Part shown: in pieces, positions 44,013 through 56,109 of the stretch
How positions within the stretch are numbered: the first letter of the stretch is position 1
Layout: each line of letters starts with the position of its first letter
Assembly (NCBI GenBank): GCA_018873225.1
Contig: JAEILZ010000001.1
Coordinates: 2,604,001-2,668,000, forward strand
Direction of reading: 5' to 3'
From: [Phialemoniopsis] sp. UDSM-2020
Lineage: Eukaryota > Ascomycota > Sordariomycetes > Thyridiales > Thyridiaceae
Length of the DNA: 64,000 bases
Notes under the pieces: model-generated
What the model was told of the DNA's origin: nothing
What the model saw: only the letters and a program-made list of their open reading frames with translations
Database searches by the model: none
Position numbers and translations under genes: made by a program

Positions 44013-44922
44013 AGTTTAGATCATCTTGTCTGGCTAGACAACTACATATCGAATGTCCGGAACCCTCACCCCGGTCAGCCGCGCAGAACAACATTGGCAT
44101 ACACACATTCACAAGCGGTGTATTTCGACATATCTTATCAAGGATCGTGAGGGCCTGCCTTATTCTAGCGAAATCACTATTTAGGCATACTTGGCGTGGA
44201 GGCACTTTTTTGGTTATGATCTTTTAGACGAAGTAAGACTTGGCGTCTACTTGACAAAGGCGTTATTGCATGGGACGCGGCTGGTCGGGCGTCATACCTT
44301 AGAAGACCCGTAAATGGGCGTCCTGCACCTCCTCATTTGGCCAACTAAGGCGTTGCAAAGGCTCTTGAGCCTGTCAAGGGCAGAGCAGGAGCTTGGCCGG
44401 GTTACGGGACGTTGGTATAGGGAGCGACAGCTAGGTATAATAAGCCTATTTGCCTCGAACACGGGTTTGATGTTCCTGGTCAGACATAGGCAAAGAATGA
44501 AGTATGAATCCCGGAACCGCAAGTGTCCTCTGTTGAGTATCCCCGAGTTCTTCCAGTGTATGCCGTGTTGTTGCTGTCTCTTTGTGAAGAAGAATTTACA
44601 CGACGAGGCCAAGGGTCGGCCGGGTTCGGCGGGAAACGGCTCGGGGAGATCCCCCCAACCTGCGCCCCGAAATTTACCACAGAAAAGATCCCTGGAAGAG
44701 TGAGTCTCGGTGGTTTTTGGTGGCAGCTTCGTCAGGTGACGGAGAATACCAGGCCTAATCCAGACTAGCGCCTTTCAACAAAGCTCCAGGAGCGCCAATT
44801 CCCAACGCCAAAAGTTTTGATTTTGGGAAGGTCCTGTAGTACCAGTGATCTCCCAGCTCTCTCCCCCCCCCGATTTGTGTCCGAAAATCACCATCCCTTC
44901 ACACTCATCGAGCATCGCCGCC
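44013..44922. other. Intergenic region between the Cdc4-like and PDH E1 alpha genes
   Basis: It contains the 3' end of one gene and the promoter of the next. Short open frames have no recognisable content. A C-run lies at 44867-44876, about 50 bp before the start codon. Confidence 0.5.
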
Positions 44923-46418
44923 ATGTTCTCCAGAGCTATCAAGGCCGGCCGCGCGGTGCCTCTGCGCGCTGCTCGCGTACCGGTTCCCGTTCTTGCTGCT
45001 CGGAGGACCGTTACTACCAACGCGGCCTCTTCCCACGTCGACCAGAGTGCTGTTCCCAAGGTAAGAGATAACGCTCCTTCTGCGCCTTTTTCCCCCCAGG
45101 GGCAACCAGAATTGGTTGTCGCATATACTTTCAAGGATCGCCCAACCAAATATGTATTTCGTTCGTATCAATGTGTAGGCTAACTCGATTCAAATTCAAT
45201 AGTCCGACGAGGAGAAGTTCTCCGTCAACTTGAGCGATGAGAGCTTCGAGACTTACGAGATTGATCCCCCGGCGTACTCCATCGAGGTCAGCAAGAAGGA
45301 GCTGAAGGAGATGTACTACAACATGGTTGCCATTCGGTAAGTTGCGTTGAAGTATCCGGACCGAGACGTGTGCCTTGAGACTGATGGCGTAAAGACAAAT
45401 GGAGATGGCTGCCGACAGGTTGTACAAGGAGAAGAAGATTCGAGGTTTCTGCCACCTTTCCACGGGTCAGGAGGCCGTCGCTGTTGGTATCGAGCACGCC
45501 ATTAACAAGGACGACGAGGTCATCACTGCCTACCGATGCCATGGTTTTGCTATGATGCGTGGTGGCTCCGTCCGGTCCATCATTGGCGAGCTGCTGGGAC
45601 GCCGAGAGGGTATCGCCTACGGCAAGGGTGGCTCTATGCACATGTTCACCAAGGGCTTTTACGGCGGTAACGGCATTGTCGGTGCCCAAGTTCCCGTCGG
45701 TGCTGGTCTGGCCTTCGCCCACAAGTACACTGGCAGCAAGAAGGCTGCCGTCATCCTGTACGGTGACGGTGCCAGCAACCAGGGTCAGGTCTTCGAGGCC
45801 TTCAACATGGCCAAGCTCTGGAGCCTCCCCGCCCTGTTTGGTTGCGAGAGTGAGTCATTGGTCAGATAAATCAGGGTGGACGCGACGTTGCTAACCAGTG
45901 ATCGCTTAGACAACAAGTACGGTATGGGTACTGCTGCTTCGAGGTCTTCTGCGTTGACCGACTACTACAAGCGAGGACAGTACATCCCTGGTATCAAGGT
46001 CAACGGCATGGACGTCCTGGCTGTCAAGGCCGCCGTCAAGTACGGCAAGGAGTGGACTGAGGCTGGCCACGGCCCTCTCGTCCTCGAGTACGTCACGTAT
46101 CGCTATGGTGGTCACTCCATGTCCGACCCTGGTACCACCTACCGAACTCGCGAGGAGATCCAGCGCATGAGGTCGACCAATGACCCTATTGCAGGCCTGA
46201 AGCAAAAGATGCTCGACTGGACTGTGGTGACTGAGGACGAGCTCAAGGCTATTGACCGAGAAGCTCGAAACCACGTCAACGAGGAGGTCGCTGCTGCCGA
46301 GGCTATGGCTGCCCCTGAGCCCGTTCCCAAGATCCTGTTTGAGGATATCTACGTCCGCGGATCGGAGCCTCAGTTCATTCGCGGCCGCACGCCGGATGAG
46401 AACTTCTACTTCAACTAA
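44923..46418 (+). CDS. PDA1: Pyruvate dehydrogenase E1 component subunit alpha
   Basis: With E1 beta it decarboxylates pyruvate using thiamine diphosphate in the mitochondrial matrix, feeding acetyl-CoA to the TCA cycle. Exons 44923-45060, 45203-45336, 45395-45849 and 45910-46418 give 411 residues. The first ~32 residues are Arg/Ala-rich with no acid, fitting a presequence. The thiamine-diphosphate motif runs from GDGASNQGQ to ENNKYGMG, the last part recreated across intron 3. The regulatory loop [16 protein letters not shown] is present; its Ser is the conserved site of PDH-kinase phosphorylation. Length and sequence are typical. The first intron (142 nt) is longer than others in the window and separates the presequence from the mature protein. 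Confidence 0.97.
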
Positions 46419-47272
46419 GCTTGCCTTGGATGAAAAACTCCTGTCAGGCCACAGGCAGGTTTACTCGCAGTCCAGGTGAGACCTGGCACGCCCCGCGATG
46501 CGTTACAATCGTCACTGTCACCACCATGATTACAACATAGCTTGACCACAAATCTGGCGCGTCTCGTATGTACACTAGCCTAATAGAGGATTAAGGGAAA
46601 GGAATTGAAATTGCAGCAACAAAGTGTTGCATAGAATTGGATGCCTTGTTTGAATTGTCCGATAAAAGTACTTTTTTCCTGCATAATTTGACGGTCACCC
46701 AATGAAGCTCATATAGACTCAGCCCAGCATTGGTTTTCAAAACCAGCGTCCTCACTCCTGATCTGCTTGGGCATGTCGTCGTGTGCTCCGTTGAGACCTT
46801 GTCCAGCACGGGTTTTGGCGCCGAAGCTGAAGCCAAGGCCCCGTAAAATTAGCACACAAGGCACACTACAGGCGGCAGGATGGAGCCTAGAAGTGCCTAG
46901 CCACACGTGATGGTCGCGTCATATACTGGTAGCCCTTTTGGGGAAGCAACAGCCAATTTACGCGGTCCACGTCTCGCCCCTGCTTCGCACGCGTCAAGCT
47001 GAGAGCTTTGTGAGAGAATGCACGACCACCACAACCAATAAAATAACCAATTGCGCCTCACCTGCCTAAGTGCTCAGAGACCTGTTGGATGCGATTGCTC
47101 TTTAGTGCCGCTCATTCTCTCTCAACTCCCCATCCTGTTTATTTCTTTTCTTTTCCCCTGAACTCTGGTCGATTCCCCTTCTCGTCCATCGTCGAGATCA
47201 ACAAGTGTGGCTTCCAAGCAGTTCGTCAGACTATTCGCGACGAGCAGCATATCCTCTCGATTGCTGCTCAAG
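46419..47272. other. Intergenic region upstream of DNA ligase I
   Basis: It holds the PDA1 3' end and the ligase promoter and leader. The leader contains an ATG at 47089 in another frame (MRLLFSAAHSLS...) and an AUG-less extension in the ligase frame from 47162. Confidence 0.5.
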
Positions 47273-50200
47273 ATGGCTCCGAAACAGGCCACCTTGGGGT
47301 ACGTTAAACCCAAACAGATGACTTTGGGGCATGTGCAAATCCCCGATACCCATTTGTGCACACCAATGATCCCCCGTTCTTTCACTGTAGAGATCTGGCG
47401 GCTTCCCTCAAGCCCTGCTCCCCACGTCAGTCGTGCGCTTGTTCTTGACCTCATGTACTAACAAGCTAAACAGCAAGTTCTTCGGTCAGCCGAACGGCGC
47501 AAAGCCACCGCCGCCCCAGCAGACCAAATTGTCTTTCGCGACCAAGTCCCGGGGTGGGAGGGCCCGAAGCTCTTCGCCAGGTCAAGCCGATGCCCCTGCA
47601 CAAGAGTCTTCCCGTGCAAGGTCGCCCAGGAGGTCAGACGGCAGCACCAAAGAAAATGTGACCCCGGAGAAAGGTGAGAGGACGGCCATTGTCGGCTTGC
47701 ATCGCAGATCGTCCTATGACTTACACCGATACAGCAGACTCGAAGAAGCGAGCGCGCCGCGCCAGTCCGGCATCGTCCAGATCGAGATCAAAATCACCGA
47801 AGAGTAAAGTCAAGACTGAAGAGTCGGACGACGTGAAGGAGCCACCAGTCAAGCGAGCACGTAGAGGTCGCAAGGTCGTCGAGGAAGACGATGAAGAGAT
47901 GGAGGATGTGGCTGTGAAACCTGAGCCTACCGAGGAACCGACAAAGAGCAAATCCCCCGTTGCTTCGTCGGCCCAGAAAAAGAAGAAGCAGCCACAAGTG
48001 AAGAAGGAAGCGGAGGTTGAGGAAGAGGACGTCAATGACGAAGCTGCAACTGCGTCATCTTCCGAAGTCGAAGAAGACGTTGATGAAGATGAGAAGCCCG
48101 AAGTCGCAGCAAAGGCCCGCAAAACTGTCCAGACCGTCTTGAAGACAAGCAACAAGGACGCCTACCCAGATTGGAAGGCTGGTGACCCCGTGCCCTATGC
48201 GGCACTCTGCAAGACTTTTTCCCTCATCGAGCTCACGACCAAGCGGCTAATTATTATGGAGTATTGCTCGCTGTTCTTGAGGCAAGTCATGAGGTTGACA
48301 CCCGATGATCTCTTGTCCACCGTCGACCTCATGATCAACAAGCTGGCCCCGGACTATGCGGGCATTGAACTGGGCATCGGCGAGTCGCTCATCATGAAAG
48401 CCATTGGCGAAACGACAGGTCGCAGCTTGGCCGTGATCAAGCAGGACCAGAAGGAGATTGGCGATCTAGGCCTCGTTGCTGTCAAGTCCAGGTCAACGCA
48501 GCCGACAATGTTCAAACCCAAGCCACTAACGGTGCGAGGTGTCCACAAGGGCTTGATGGGCATTGCTACGATCACTGGAAACGGCGCTCAAGGCAGAAAA
48601 GTCGATGCCATCAAGAAGCTTCTATCGGCCGCCGACTCCAACTCAACGGGCAAGGTTGACATTACAAAGGATAAGGGTGGCCCAAGCGAGGCCAAGTACC
48701 TGGTGCGCTTCCTGGAAGGCAAGCTCCGTTTGGGTCTTGCCGAGAGAACGGTCCTCGTGTCCCTCGCACAGGCTGTAATCGCGCACGAGGCACAGGTAAA
48801 GGGCGGAACTCCTAGCACCAGTGATGTGGAAAAGGCCGAGGCTATGCTCAAGACCGTCTACAGGTATGTTCGTCACTGACACATTGATGCACAACGCGCA
48901 CTAAACATGGGAAATAGTGAACTGCCGAGTTATGATATTATCATTCCGGCCATGTTGCAACACGGCATCATGCATCTCAAAGAGAATTGCAATCTCCAAC
49001 CCGGCATTCCGCTCAAGCCCATGTTGGCCAAACCCACCAAAGCCATCACTGAAGTTCTGGATAGATTTGAGAACCAGACTTTCACGTGCGAGTACAAGTA
49101 CGATGGCGAACGTGCTCAAATCCACTATGTCGCCAAGGACGCAGACGAGGAGCTTAGCCAGGCTCTTCCTGACGCGAACAAGGAGGCTGCGAAGGGTGTT
49201 GCCGCTATCTTCTCGAGAAACTCTGAAGACTTGTCCAAGAAGTATCCCGATATCCTGGCCAAGCTTCACACTTGGGTCAAAGATGATACCAAGAGTTTTG
49301 TCCTCGACTGTGAGACTGTTGCATGGGATGTAACGGAGAAGAAGGTATTGCCGTTCCAGCAGCTCATGACCAGGAAGAAGAAGGATGTCAAGATCGAGGA
49401 CGTCAAGGTGAAGGTTTGTGTCTTCGCTTTCGACCTGCTCTATCTCAATGGCGAGGCCATCGTCGAAAAGTCGCTTCGAGAGCGCCGCGAGCTGCTCACG
49501 CAAGCTTTCACGCCAACGGAAGGCGAGTTTGCGTTCGCAACTCACATGAACGGACAAGAGCTTGAGGAAATTCAGACCTTCCTCGATGACAGTGTTAAGG
49601 CTTCCTGCGAAGGGCTGATGGTGAAGATGTTGGACGGTGCGGAGAGTGGATATGAGCCGAGTAAGAGAAGTCGGAACTGGCTGAAGGTATGTCCATCCCC
49701 GCGCTCTTTGCATGCAGGAAACACGGTCTGACTTTGTCTCTGTATAGATCAAGAAGGATTACCTCTCGGGTGTCGGTGACTCACTGGATCTTGTCGTACT
49801 TGGGGCGTACCATGGCAAGGGCAAGCGCACTTCAGTGTACGGTGCTTTCCTCTTGGCATGCTACAACCCCAATTCGGATACATACGAGACAGTCTGCAAC
49901 ATCGGCACTGGTTTCTCCGAGGCAGTTCTCGAAGAGCTACATTCTCAACTCAGTGAGATAGTCATTGACAGGCCCAAGCCCTTCTACTCACATAGCGCCG
50001 GTGGTCAGCACCAGCCTGACGTTTGGTTCGAGCCCCGTTACGTCTGGGAGGTCAAAACGGCCGACCTGACACTGAGCCCGCGCTACAAGGCTGGCTGCAA
50101 GGAAGGCGTCGACCCAGGCGGCGAGAAGGGCATCAGTCTTCGGTTCCCGCGTTTCATCAAGATCCGTGACGACAAGAAGCCTGACGAAGCAACGAGCAGT

Positions 50201-50284
50201 CGGCAGGTGGCAGAGATGTACCGCAAGCAGGAGAGCGTGACGAAGAGCAAGGGTCCTGCGGTAGACGACGATTTCGAGTACTAA
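47273..50284 (+). CDS. CDC9: ATP-dependent DNA ligase I (Cdc9)
   Basis: It seals Okazaki fragments and completes excision repair. Exons 47273-47298, 47474-47673, 47735-48863, 48918-49686 and 49748-50284 give 886 residues. Splicing the 175-nt first intron (TACTAAC branch) creates a PCNA-binding PIP box, QATLGKFF, at residues 5-12. An acidic/basic low-complexity region (about 40-170) precedes the DNA-binding domain. The adenylation domain has the catalytic Lys in EYKYDGERAQ (Lys ~512) and the later motifs EGLMVKML and SRNWLKIKKDY split by the last intron. The OB-fold follows, with FSEAVLEELH and VWEVKTADL. The ATG used gives the nuclear form. An in-frame, AUG-less upstream extension looks like a mitochondrial presequence. 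Domain order and length match Lig1. Confidence 0.95.
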
Positions 50285-50549
50285 ACTCTGCTATGAGTGA
50301 AGTTAATGGAAAGGGCTGGCATCGTGCTTATGATGAACGCGGGTTTGCGTTGCTCGGACAGGGCTGGTCGATATTATTGCTTTTAGCCGTGCACTATCTT
50401 GATGGAACGAATCATCGTCACTTGTAAGGGACTTTCTAATGTGATACGGCCTTTATCAAAGCCTGCTATGTAATTCTTACTCATTATGTCCGGCTCTAAG
50501 TAGCTTCCGCTCAAATGGTACTCGCACTATGTTCCTAAATTGCCGCTCC
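50285..50549. other. Convergent intergenic region
   Basis: This is a short AT-rich 3' spacer between the ligase and CLC genes, with no further feature. Confidence 0.5.
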
Positions 50550-53500
50550 TTAGAGGATGGAGGCTCTATGTTCAACCGGACTAAGGGGCTGGTCTACAAT
50601 ATCGCCCGGGTGGAGGAGCCCGCGATCCTCACCATCCCCATCCGAGTCCCGAGACAGGCCTCCCGCCGCGCCAAAAGCCCTCGCATCTCCGCGTGACATC
50701 CCCGCGCCGCCGCCAACCCCGCTCGTACGCCGCGTCTCCTCGGCGCCGTTGAGCACGTACGACACGTCCTTCTTGGTCAGCAGCCCTTGCAGGGCGCCGC
50801 GGTCGCTGAACAGGACATAGCGCAGGCCGAGCTTCTGGAAGTAGGAGACGACGAAGTGCAGGCGGGAGCGGGCGGGCAGGGTCAGGGGCGTCTGGTCCAT
50901 CCAGGGCCGCAGGTCGAGCGTGGCGCGCGGGTCGGCCATGGGCTGGTGGGAGAAGAAGACCTCGGCGTCGGGCCCCAGGGAGCGGGGCGGCTGGGTCGAC
51001 GAGTGCAGGTTGTAGGCGAGCTCGGCGCGCGAGATGTAGCCGAGCAGGACGGCGTCGCGCGGGTCCGATACGACGGGGAAGCCGCGGTAGGGGTGGGCGT
51101 CGAGGATGGACTGCAGGGAGGCGACGGTGTGGCCCGTGGCCGTGAGGACGACGAGGTCCTCGATGCGCGTCATGATCTGCGAGGCGGGGACGTCGGGGAC
51201 CTCGGTCTCCTCCGAGTTGTTGAGGAAGGGGTACTCGTTGACGTTGATCCAGGCCTCGTAGATACCCTTGCGCGAGAAGGCGTCGCCGACCCACTTGGCT
51301 ATCATGACGGCGACCATGATGGGCAGGACGTAGGTCAGGGCGCCCGTGAGCTCGAACATGATGACGACGATGGAGACGGTCATGCGCGTGACGCCGGCCA
51401 GGGTCGCGGCGGCGCCGATGATGGCGTAGGTGCCCGGGATGATGCAGGGTATGTCGGGCTCGCAGCTGCCAAAGGGGAAAGCACCGCCGCTGTTGCGATG
51501 CCAGATCTCGAGAACGATGCCAATGGCGCGGCCAAAGAGCGCGCCGATTGCGATGGAAGGCAGGATGATGCCGGCAGGGAGTTGCAGGCCAAAGGTGATT
51601 GCGGCGAGGAAGAAGCCGAGGATCGAGGCAAACACCAGGAGCAAGATGGTGCCCGCCGATGCGGCGCCAGTCTTGCAGAGACCAAACTGGTCATCAATGA
51701 GCTTCGAGCACTCGGAGAACAGGTTAGACACCAGTTCCGAAGTCTGTGCCCTCATGTAGAGGTTGGGGTAGTTGACCAGGGCGGTCAGCAGTGCGACGCT
51801 GGCCACCTGGACCAAGGGACCGGGCAGCCACGGAGTAGCCTTCTTCCACCTTGTGATAGCCATGTTGGCTTTGATGAAGAGCCCTCCATAAACTCCCTGT
51901 ATATAAAAATCAGCTGTTGGTCAGAGCAGAGGTGTAGGCCGAAAGGGAAGTCACATACACCTAATATACCAAGTAACACGAAAGGGACCAGCTCAAAGCC
52001 ATGCCAGCCTACGCTGTATGTCACTTGATAGAGAACAAGCTTTCCTGATCTATACGGATCGAAGGCTTGTAAGGTGACTGCCGCCGTCATGGCGCAGACG
52101 AAGCTTTGCCACATAGTCTTGTCGGGGAAATAGTACGACAGTTGCTACATTGAGTTAATATAGATCCGAAAGCAGGCATTAAGGAGCTCTAGCAGCCTAC
52201 CTCTAAACTGAAAAGCACACCTCCGATAGGTGCGCCAAACGCCACTGAGATGCCCGAAGATGCAGCGGCTGAAAGAACCTCTCTTTTCCGGGCTACTCCA
52301 CGTCAGACCGGTCATCGGCAGCAGCATACTCAGTGATATGTCACTCACCTTCATTGTCGTTGATGGTAGGAAATAGTTTTGTCAATACATACGCGCAGCA
52401 GCACGCAACGTGCACGAGAGGGCCTTCTTTGCCCAACCACATGCCCGAACCAACCGACAGACACTACTTTCGCCGTCAGTATCATATTGATTCAGGAAAG
52501 GTCGGTTGGGTCTTACCAATCCCAATGACTTCGTAATAAGCGTCCAGAGGCCAAGGAACCTTCTAATGACAAATCCACCGAGCACCGTTTTGATCTCGGG
52601 GATACCGCTATGCTTGGCATAAAACGCATACTCCTTGACCAGCAGCGCTGAGCAGAGAGCCAGAGTAACCTGGTCGGGTCAGACTTGAGCAACATTACAA
52701 ATTGGCTTGAAAGGGATACTCACCGCAAACAAAAGAAAGAAGAAGTATTCTACAAACCACTTCCCGCCAGCAGAAGTGACGCCAACCGCCGTCGCCCACG
52801 GCTTCCAGCCCAAGCATTTGGCACCCTCGTCATATCCATAACAACAGAAGTCCCGATTGAGGTAGAAGGCTCCGCCGTCGGGACCGGAGGAACAAAAACC
52901 TGTCTTGAGGTCTCCCAGCCAGTTGGTAGTGATGTCTATCGCAGCAGCCAGGGCGCCGACAGCAAGGCCAGTCAGAACAAGGATAACCCAGATCTGACTA
53001 GAGTCTAGAAGCTGCCGTACGTATCCAACCAGTCCGCTTGCGCTGGAATACAGCACCCGGAGTCTCTGTCTTTCTTTTGTATATTCGAAAATCCAATCGA
53101 TCGCTGTAAGATCCTCGTACCCCACACGCCGTCCGGGCCCTTCGACATACCAGTCTAGTGGCATGCCGTCCTTGGACCCGGGATTGAGGTCTGGGTGCAG
53201 TCCGCGCCTCCTTGGCGAGTGTGTACCCTCCAATGATCCACCAAGCGCTCCCTGACCCCTTGCGGGCGATGCATTCCCGCTGCGACTTGAGTCGGGGCGC
53301 GAGCCCGTGAGCGAAGAAAGGAAGCGGGCGGGTTGCGAGAAGGCGCTCTGCTTTTGTTTTCGTTTGAATGACATTGGCTCGTTTAGATCTTCCGCCAGTG
53401 GGTCGTCCCCAAAGACGTCGTCGGCATCGTTGGCATCGCCGAGTAGGTCTATTGAATCGCGCTCGTCATGATCGTAGGGGCTGCGCTCGCTGCTCTCGGG

Positions 53501-53566
53501 CGTCCAAGCTGCTGAAGAGGCTGCCGAGCTGGACGCGCCTTGCGACATGCCATGCGTCCTGTCCAT
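50550..53566 (-). CDS. CLC-family chloride channel/transporter with CBS domains
   Basis: This is a membrane anion transporter, probably of an intracellular compartment or the plasma membrane. Exons (minus strand) 52724-53566, 52517-52669, 52349-52463, 52201-52292, 51959-52144 and 50550-51896 give 911 residues; every junction restores a CLC motif. The first ~180 residues are hydrophilic. The anion-selectivity loop is HSGIPEIK (Ser ~302). The gating-glutamate motif is GKEGPLVH (Glu ~345), and [12 protein letters not shown] is followed by QLSYYFP. At the position that carries the proton glutamate in Cl-/H+ exchangers there is Gln (~402). Two CBS domains close the protein (from [10 protein letters not shown] and from LDLRPWMDQ). 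It resembles the Gef1/ClC-3 branch in architecture. The C-terminal exon is strikingly GC-rich. Confidence 0.93.
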
Positions 53567-53956
53567 ATTGCCTTGCGCGCAATCACCAGAGTAACATTCC
53601 GTCCCCGTACTCCTAATCCATTGATCCGTTCGAGGTCTGTTGTCGCAGGTTGGACTGTCGTCGGGGGTGGCTTGGATAGCTTGATGGCACAGGTGTTCCT
53701 TATCGGCGGCGCACTAAAGGCCAAGGCAGTGACGCCTATTTCAAGTTCAATTGCACGTTGCGGATGCTGATTCGTGCACCACTTAGAGTCTCCACCCACT
53801 TAGAAAGATCTCGCATCTGCGCCAGACTGCCCAAGCCTCAACTCACTTACACTCATATGACATAGAAAGACTACTTTGATATCCAACCCTGAAAACAGCC
53901 TTCATATTTTACCGATTTCCCTTACCCCATCTTATAAAAGGGTCTGAGTCAGCCTC
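53567..53956. promoter_or_regulatory. Divergent promoter region, CLC / neurochondrin-like
   Basis: This 390-bp spacer lies between two head-to-head start codons. The last 120 bp before the neurochondrin-like ATG are AT-rich with a TATAAA-like TTATAAAAG at 53932-53940, only 17 bp from the ATG. No other element is recognised. Confidence 0.4.
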
Positions 53957-56109
53957 ATGATGGAGCCCGAGCCGGCACCCCAAGCTCCCACCAACGAAGA
54001 TATCTCCATCGAAAAGATACAGGGATTGCTGAGGACCAAGAATGATACCTCAAGATTCGTCGGCCTTGCCTTACTCAAGTCCGTGCTAGACAACTCAAAA
54101 GAGCTCAGAGAGGATGAAGCAGCGGTTTCTGAATTGTGGGACTGCATTTCACCGAAATTCCTAGATCGGCTGTTGCGTACTGGCTCAGCTTCAAACCCGT
54201 CGCAAAAGGATGCGAGAGATATGCTTGACCTGGCCGTTGCTGTCTTGCACACTTTTACCATTCTACTTCCCGAGAGCAAACGGTCTGGGCAAAAACTAGT
54301 CGGGAGGATACCAACGCTAGTTGGTTCTCTGCTTCACAGGTACGTCTTTCCGGGCTGTACAACCCTTGTGGTCTGTCTTTGTTGCGTATTGACTTGAAGA
54401 CAGTTCAGCCGAGACAACTGATCTCACCTTGCAAACACTCACCACGCTTGTCAGCCGGCCTGAAGGAGCCGATGTCTTCAACAACTTAGAGGACATCAGC
54501 TCACTTACAGAGATCGCACCATCAAATAAGCTGGTCTTAGATATCCTGTCTTTTTCGTGGCTCAACTCCATGGGCAACGCAGAGAATAAGGCTGTGATGC
54601 GCTCCAAAATCGACCAGACTATCCAGTCCTTGGTGTCGACCTTCAAAGGGACCGATGCCGTCACCTTACTGGACTTCCTAGCGCAGGTCCTGAGGGACCT
54701 AGATTCTCAAGTAAGCCTCGCCCACCCGCTGATGAAGTATGTCCCACCACTAACATCATGCACAGCTCATCCCCCACGACCCCAAGTGGTTGGCGCAGAT
54801 CGTTGCATTCATACGCAACCTCGTGATCAGTCGGCCGACACCAGCCGGACGCGCAGCCTACACCAACCTCGCGGCAATCCTCCTCCAGCTCTACCCCATC
54901 ACCGTCCCGAGCCTCCTCTTCTCCGACGGCAGCCGGACCTCGGCGCCAAAATCACCGGACACCAAACCCTTCTCGTACATGCTCCTGAACCTTACCCTCG
55001 TGGACTTGCGTGCCTCACTACCGTCGCTCCTCGAGAAGCTCAACAGCCCAGACTACCCCTCCATCTCCCGCCGCCTCGCCTCCGCATTCGACATCCTCTC
55101 CGCCTTCATCGGCCACCTCGTCCGCGCCGCCACCCTGGAAGACGACCACGATGCCACCTCGGCCCTTAGCGGCATGCCGCCTCCAGACCTCCTCCTCAAG
55201 CTCCGCAAGTCCATCGCCGAGACCGTTTCCCTGACGATAGAGCACCTGCGCGACCGCTACGACGCCTCCGTCGCCGGCGCCCCGGGCCTGCACCCTTCGG
55301 CCCGCGACGCCGTCCCCGCGGGGACCAACCCGTCCCTGACGTGGGACTCCAAGACCACGCCCTACTCGGCCGCCGCCGACCCCTTCGTCCTGTCCGCCGT
55401 CCGCGCCGCCGCCCTCTGGCTCCGCGAGGACGACAACGACACCCTGCGCCGCGAGGCGGCGGGAGGCCTGACCGACATGCTCCTCGACCTCTACGGCGGG
55501 AGCTGCGGCGGCGGCGGAGGCGGCTCCGCCCCGGCCTCCTCTCTCGACTTCCGCCGCCCCGTGCTCGTCGCGCTCGAGGGCATGACCGCTGCCGAGGGCG
55601 CCGACGACGACGACCCGGACAACGAGGGCGCCGAGGCCCTGCTCGCCCACGACGGCTGGTCCGTGCTCACGCGCGACATGCTCTCCATCCTCGAGACTGC
55701 TGGTGTCACTACGGGCGCCAACGTGAATGCCGAAAGCGAGGCCGCGCGCGGCATCGAGATCGTGCGGGTGCTCATGCCCATCGTCGAGGCCGAGCAGCCC
55801 GGCACGCGCCAGGCGTGGATGAACCTCGTGACGCTGGTGGCCGGCTGGCACGTGCCCGACCACGACGAGGACGGCGGCACGACGGTCGGTCAGTCGCCGG
55901 CGCTGCTCGAGTTCTACGTCGCGGTGCTGCAGCTCGTGACGGCGCTCCTGGTGAACGCACACGAGGGTATGAGGAGGAGATACGTACATTCCATCAGCGC
56001 GGTCCTCGGCATCGTCGCTCAGCTGCGGGCAAGAGTCGATGCCGTTGGCGAACCAGGCCTTTCCGAGTCTCTGGAGGACGTGCTCATTACTCTGGATGGA
56101 TTGCGATGA
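53957..56109 (+). CDS. Neurochondrin-like (DUF1941) protein
   Basis: Exons 53957-54339, 54404-54710 and 54766-56109 give 677 residues; introns are 64 and 55 nt. The protein is an all-helical repeat protein. The N-terminal pattern IEKIQGLLRTKNDTSRFVGL, followed by KSVLDN and a WDCISPKFLDRLL segment, matches the neurochondrin family, whose fungal members are poorly characterised (animal neurochondrin is a neuronal cytosolic protein). Leu-rich helices continue to about residue 640. A Gly/acidic insertion lies near 475-525 (GGSCGGGGGGS, then DDDDPDNEGAE). Two adjacent ATGs begin the frame; the first is used. From exon 3 on, base composition becomes very GC-rich, unlike exons 1-2, although the protein stays family-like. 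Function in fungi is not known to me. Confidence 0.82.

Noticed and set aside
48901..49752. 283-codon minus-strand frame opposite DNA ligase I
   Set aside because: It lies opposite conserved ligase exons including the active site and shows no domain of its own.
50787..52028. 413-codon plus-strand open frame opposite the CLC gene
   Set aside because: It is a complement of GC-rich coding sequence, crosses the real gene's introns, and is Gly/Asp/Val-rich without any family motif.
53780..53805. Possible third MITE end (CCACCCACTTAG)
   Set aside because: Only the terminal ~10 bases match; no partner inverted repeat, internal similarity or 8-bp duplication was found nearby.
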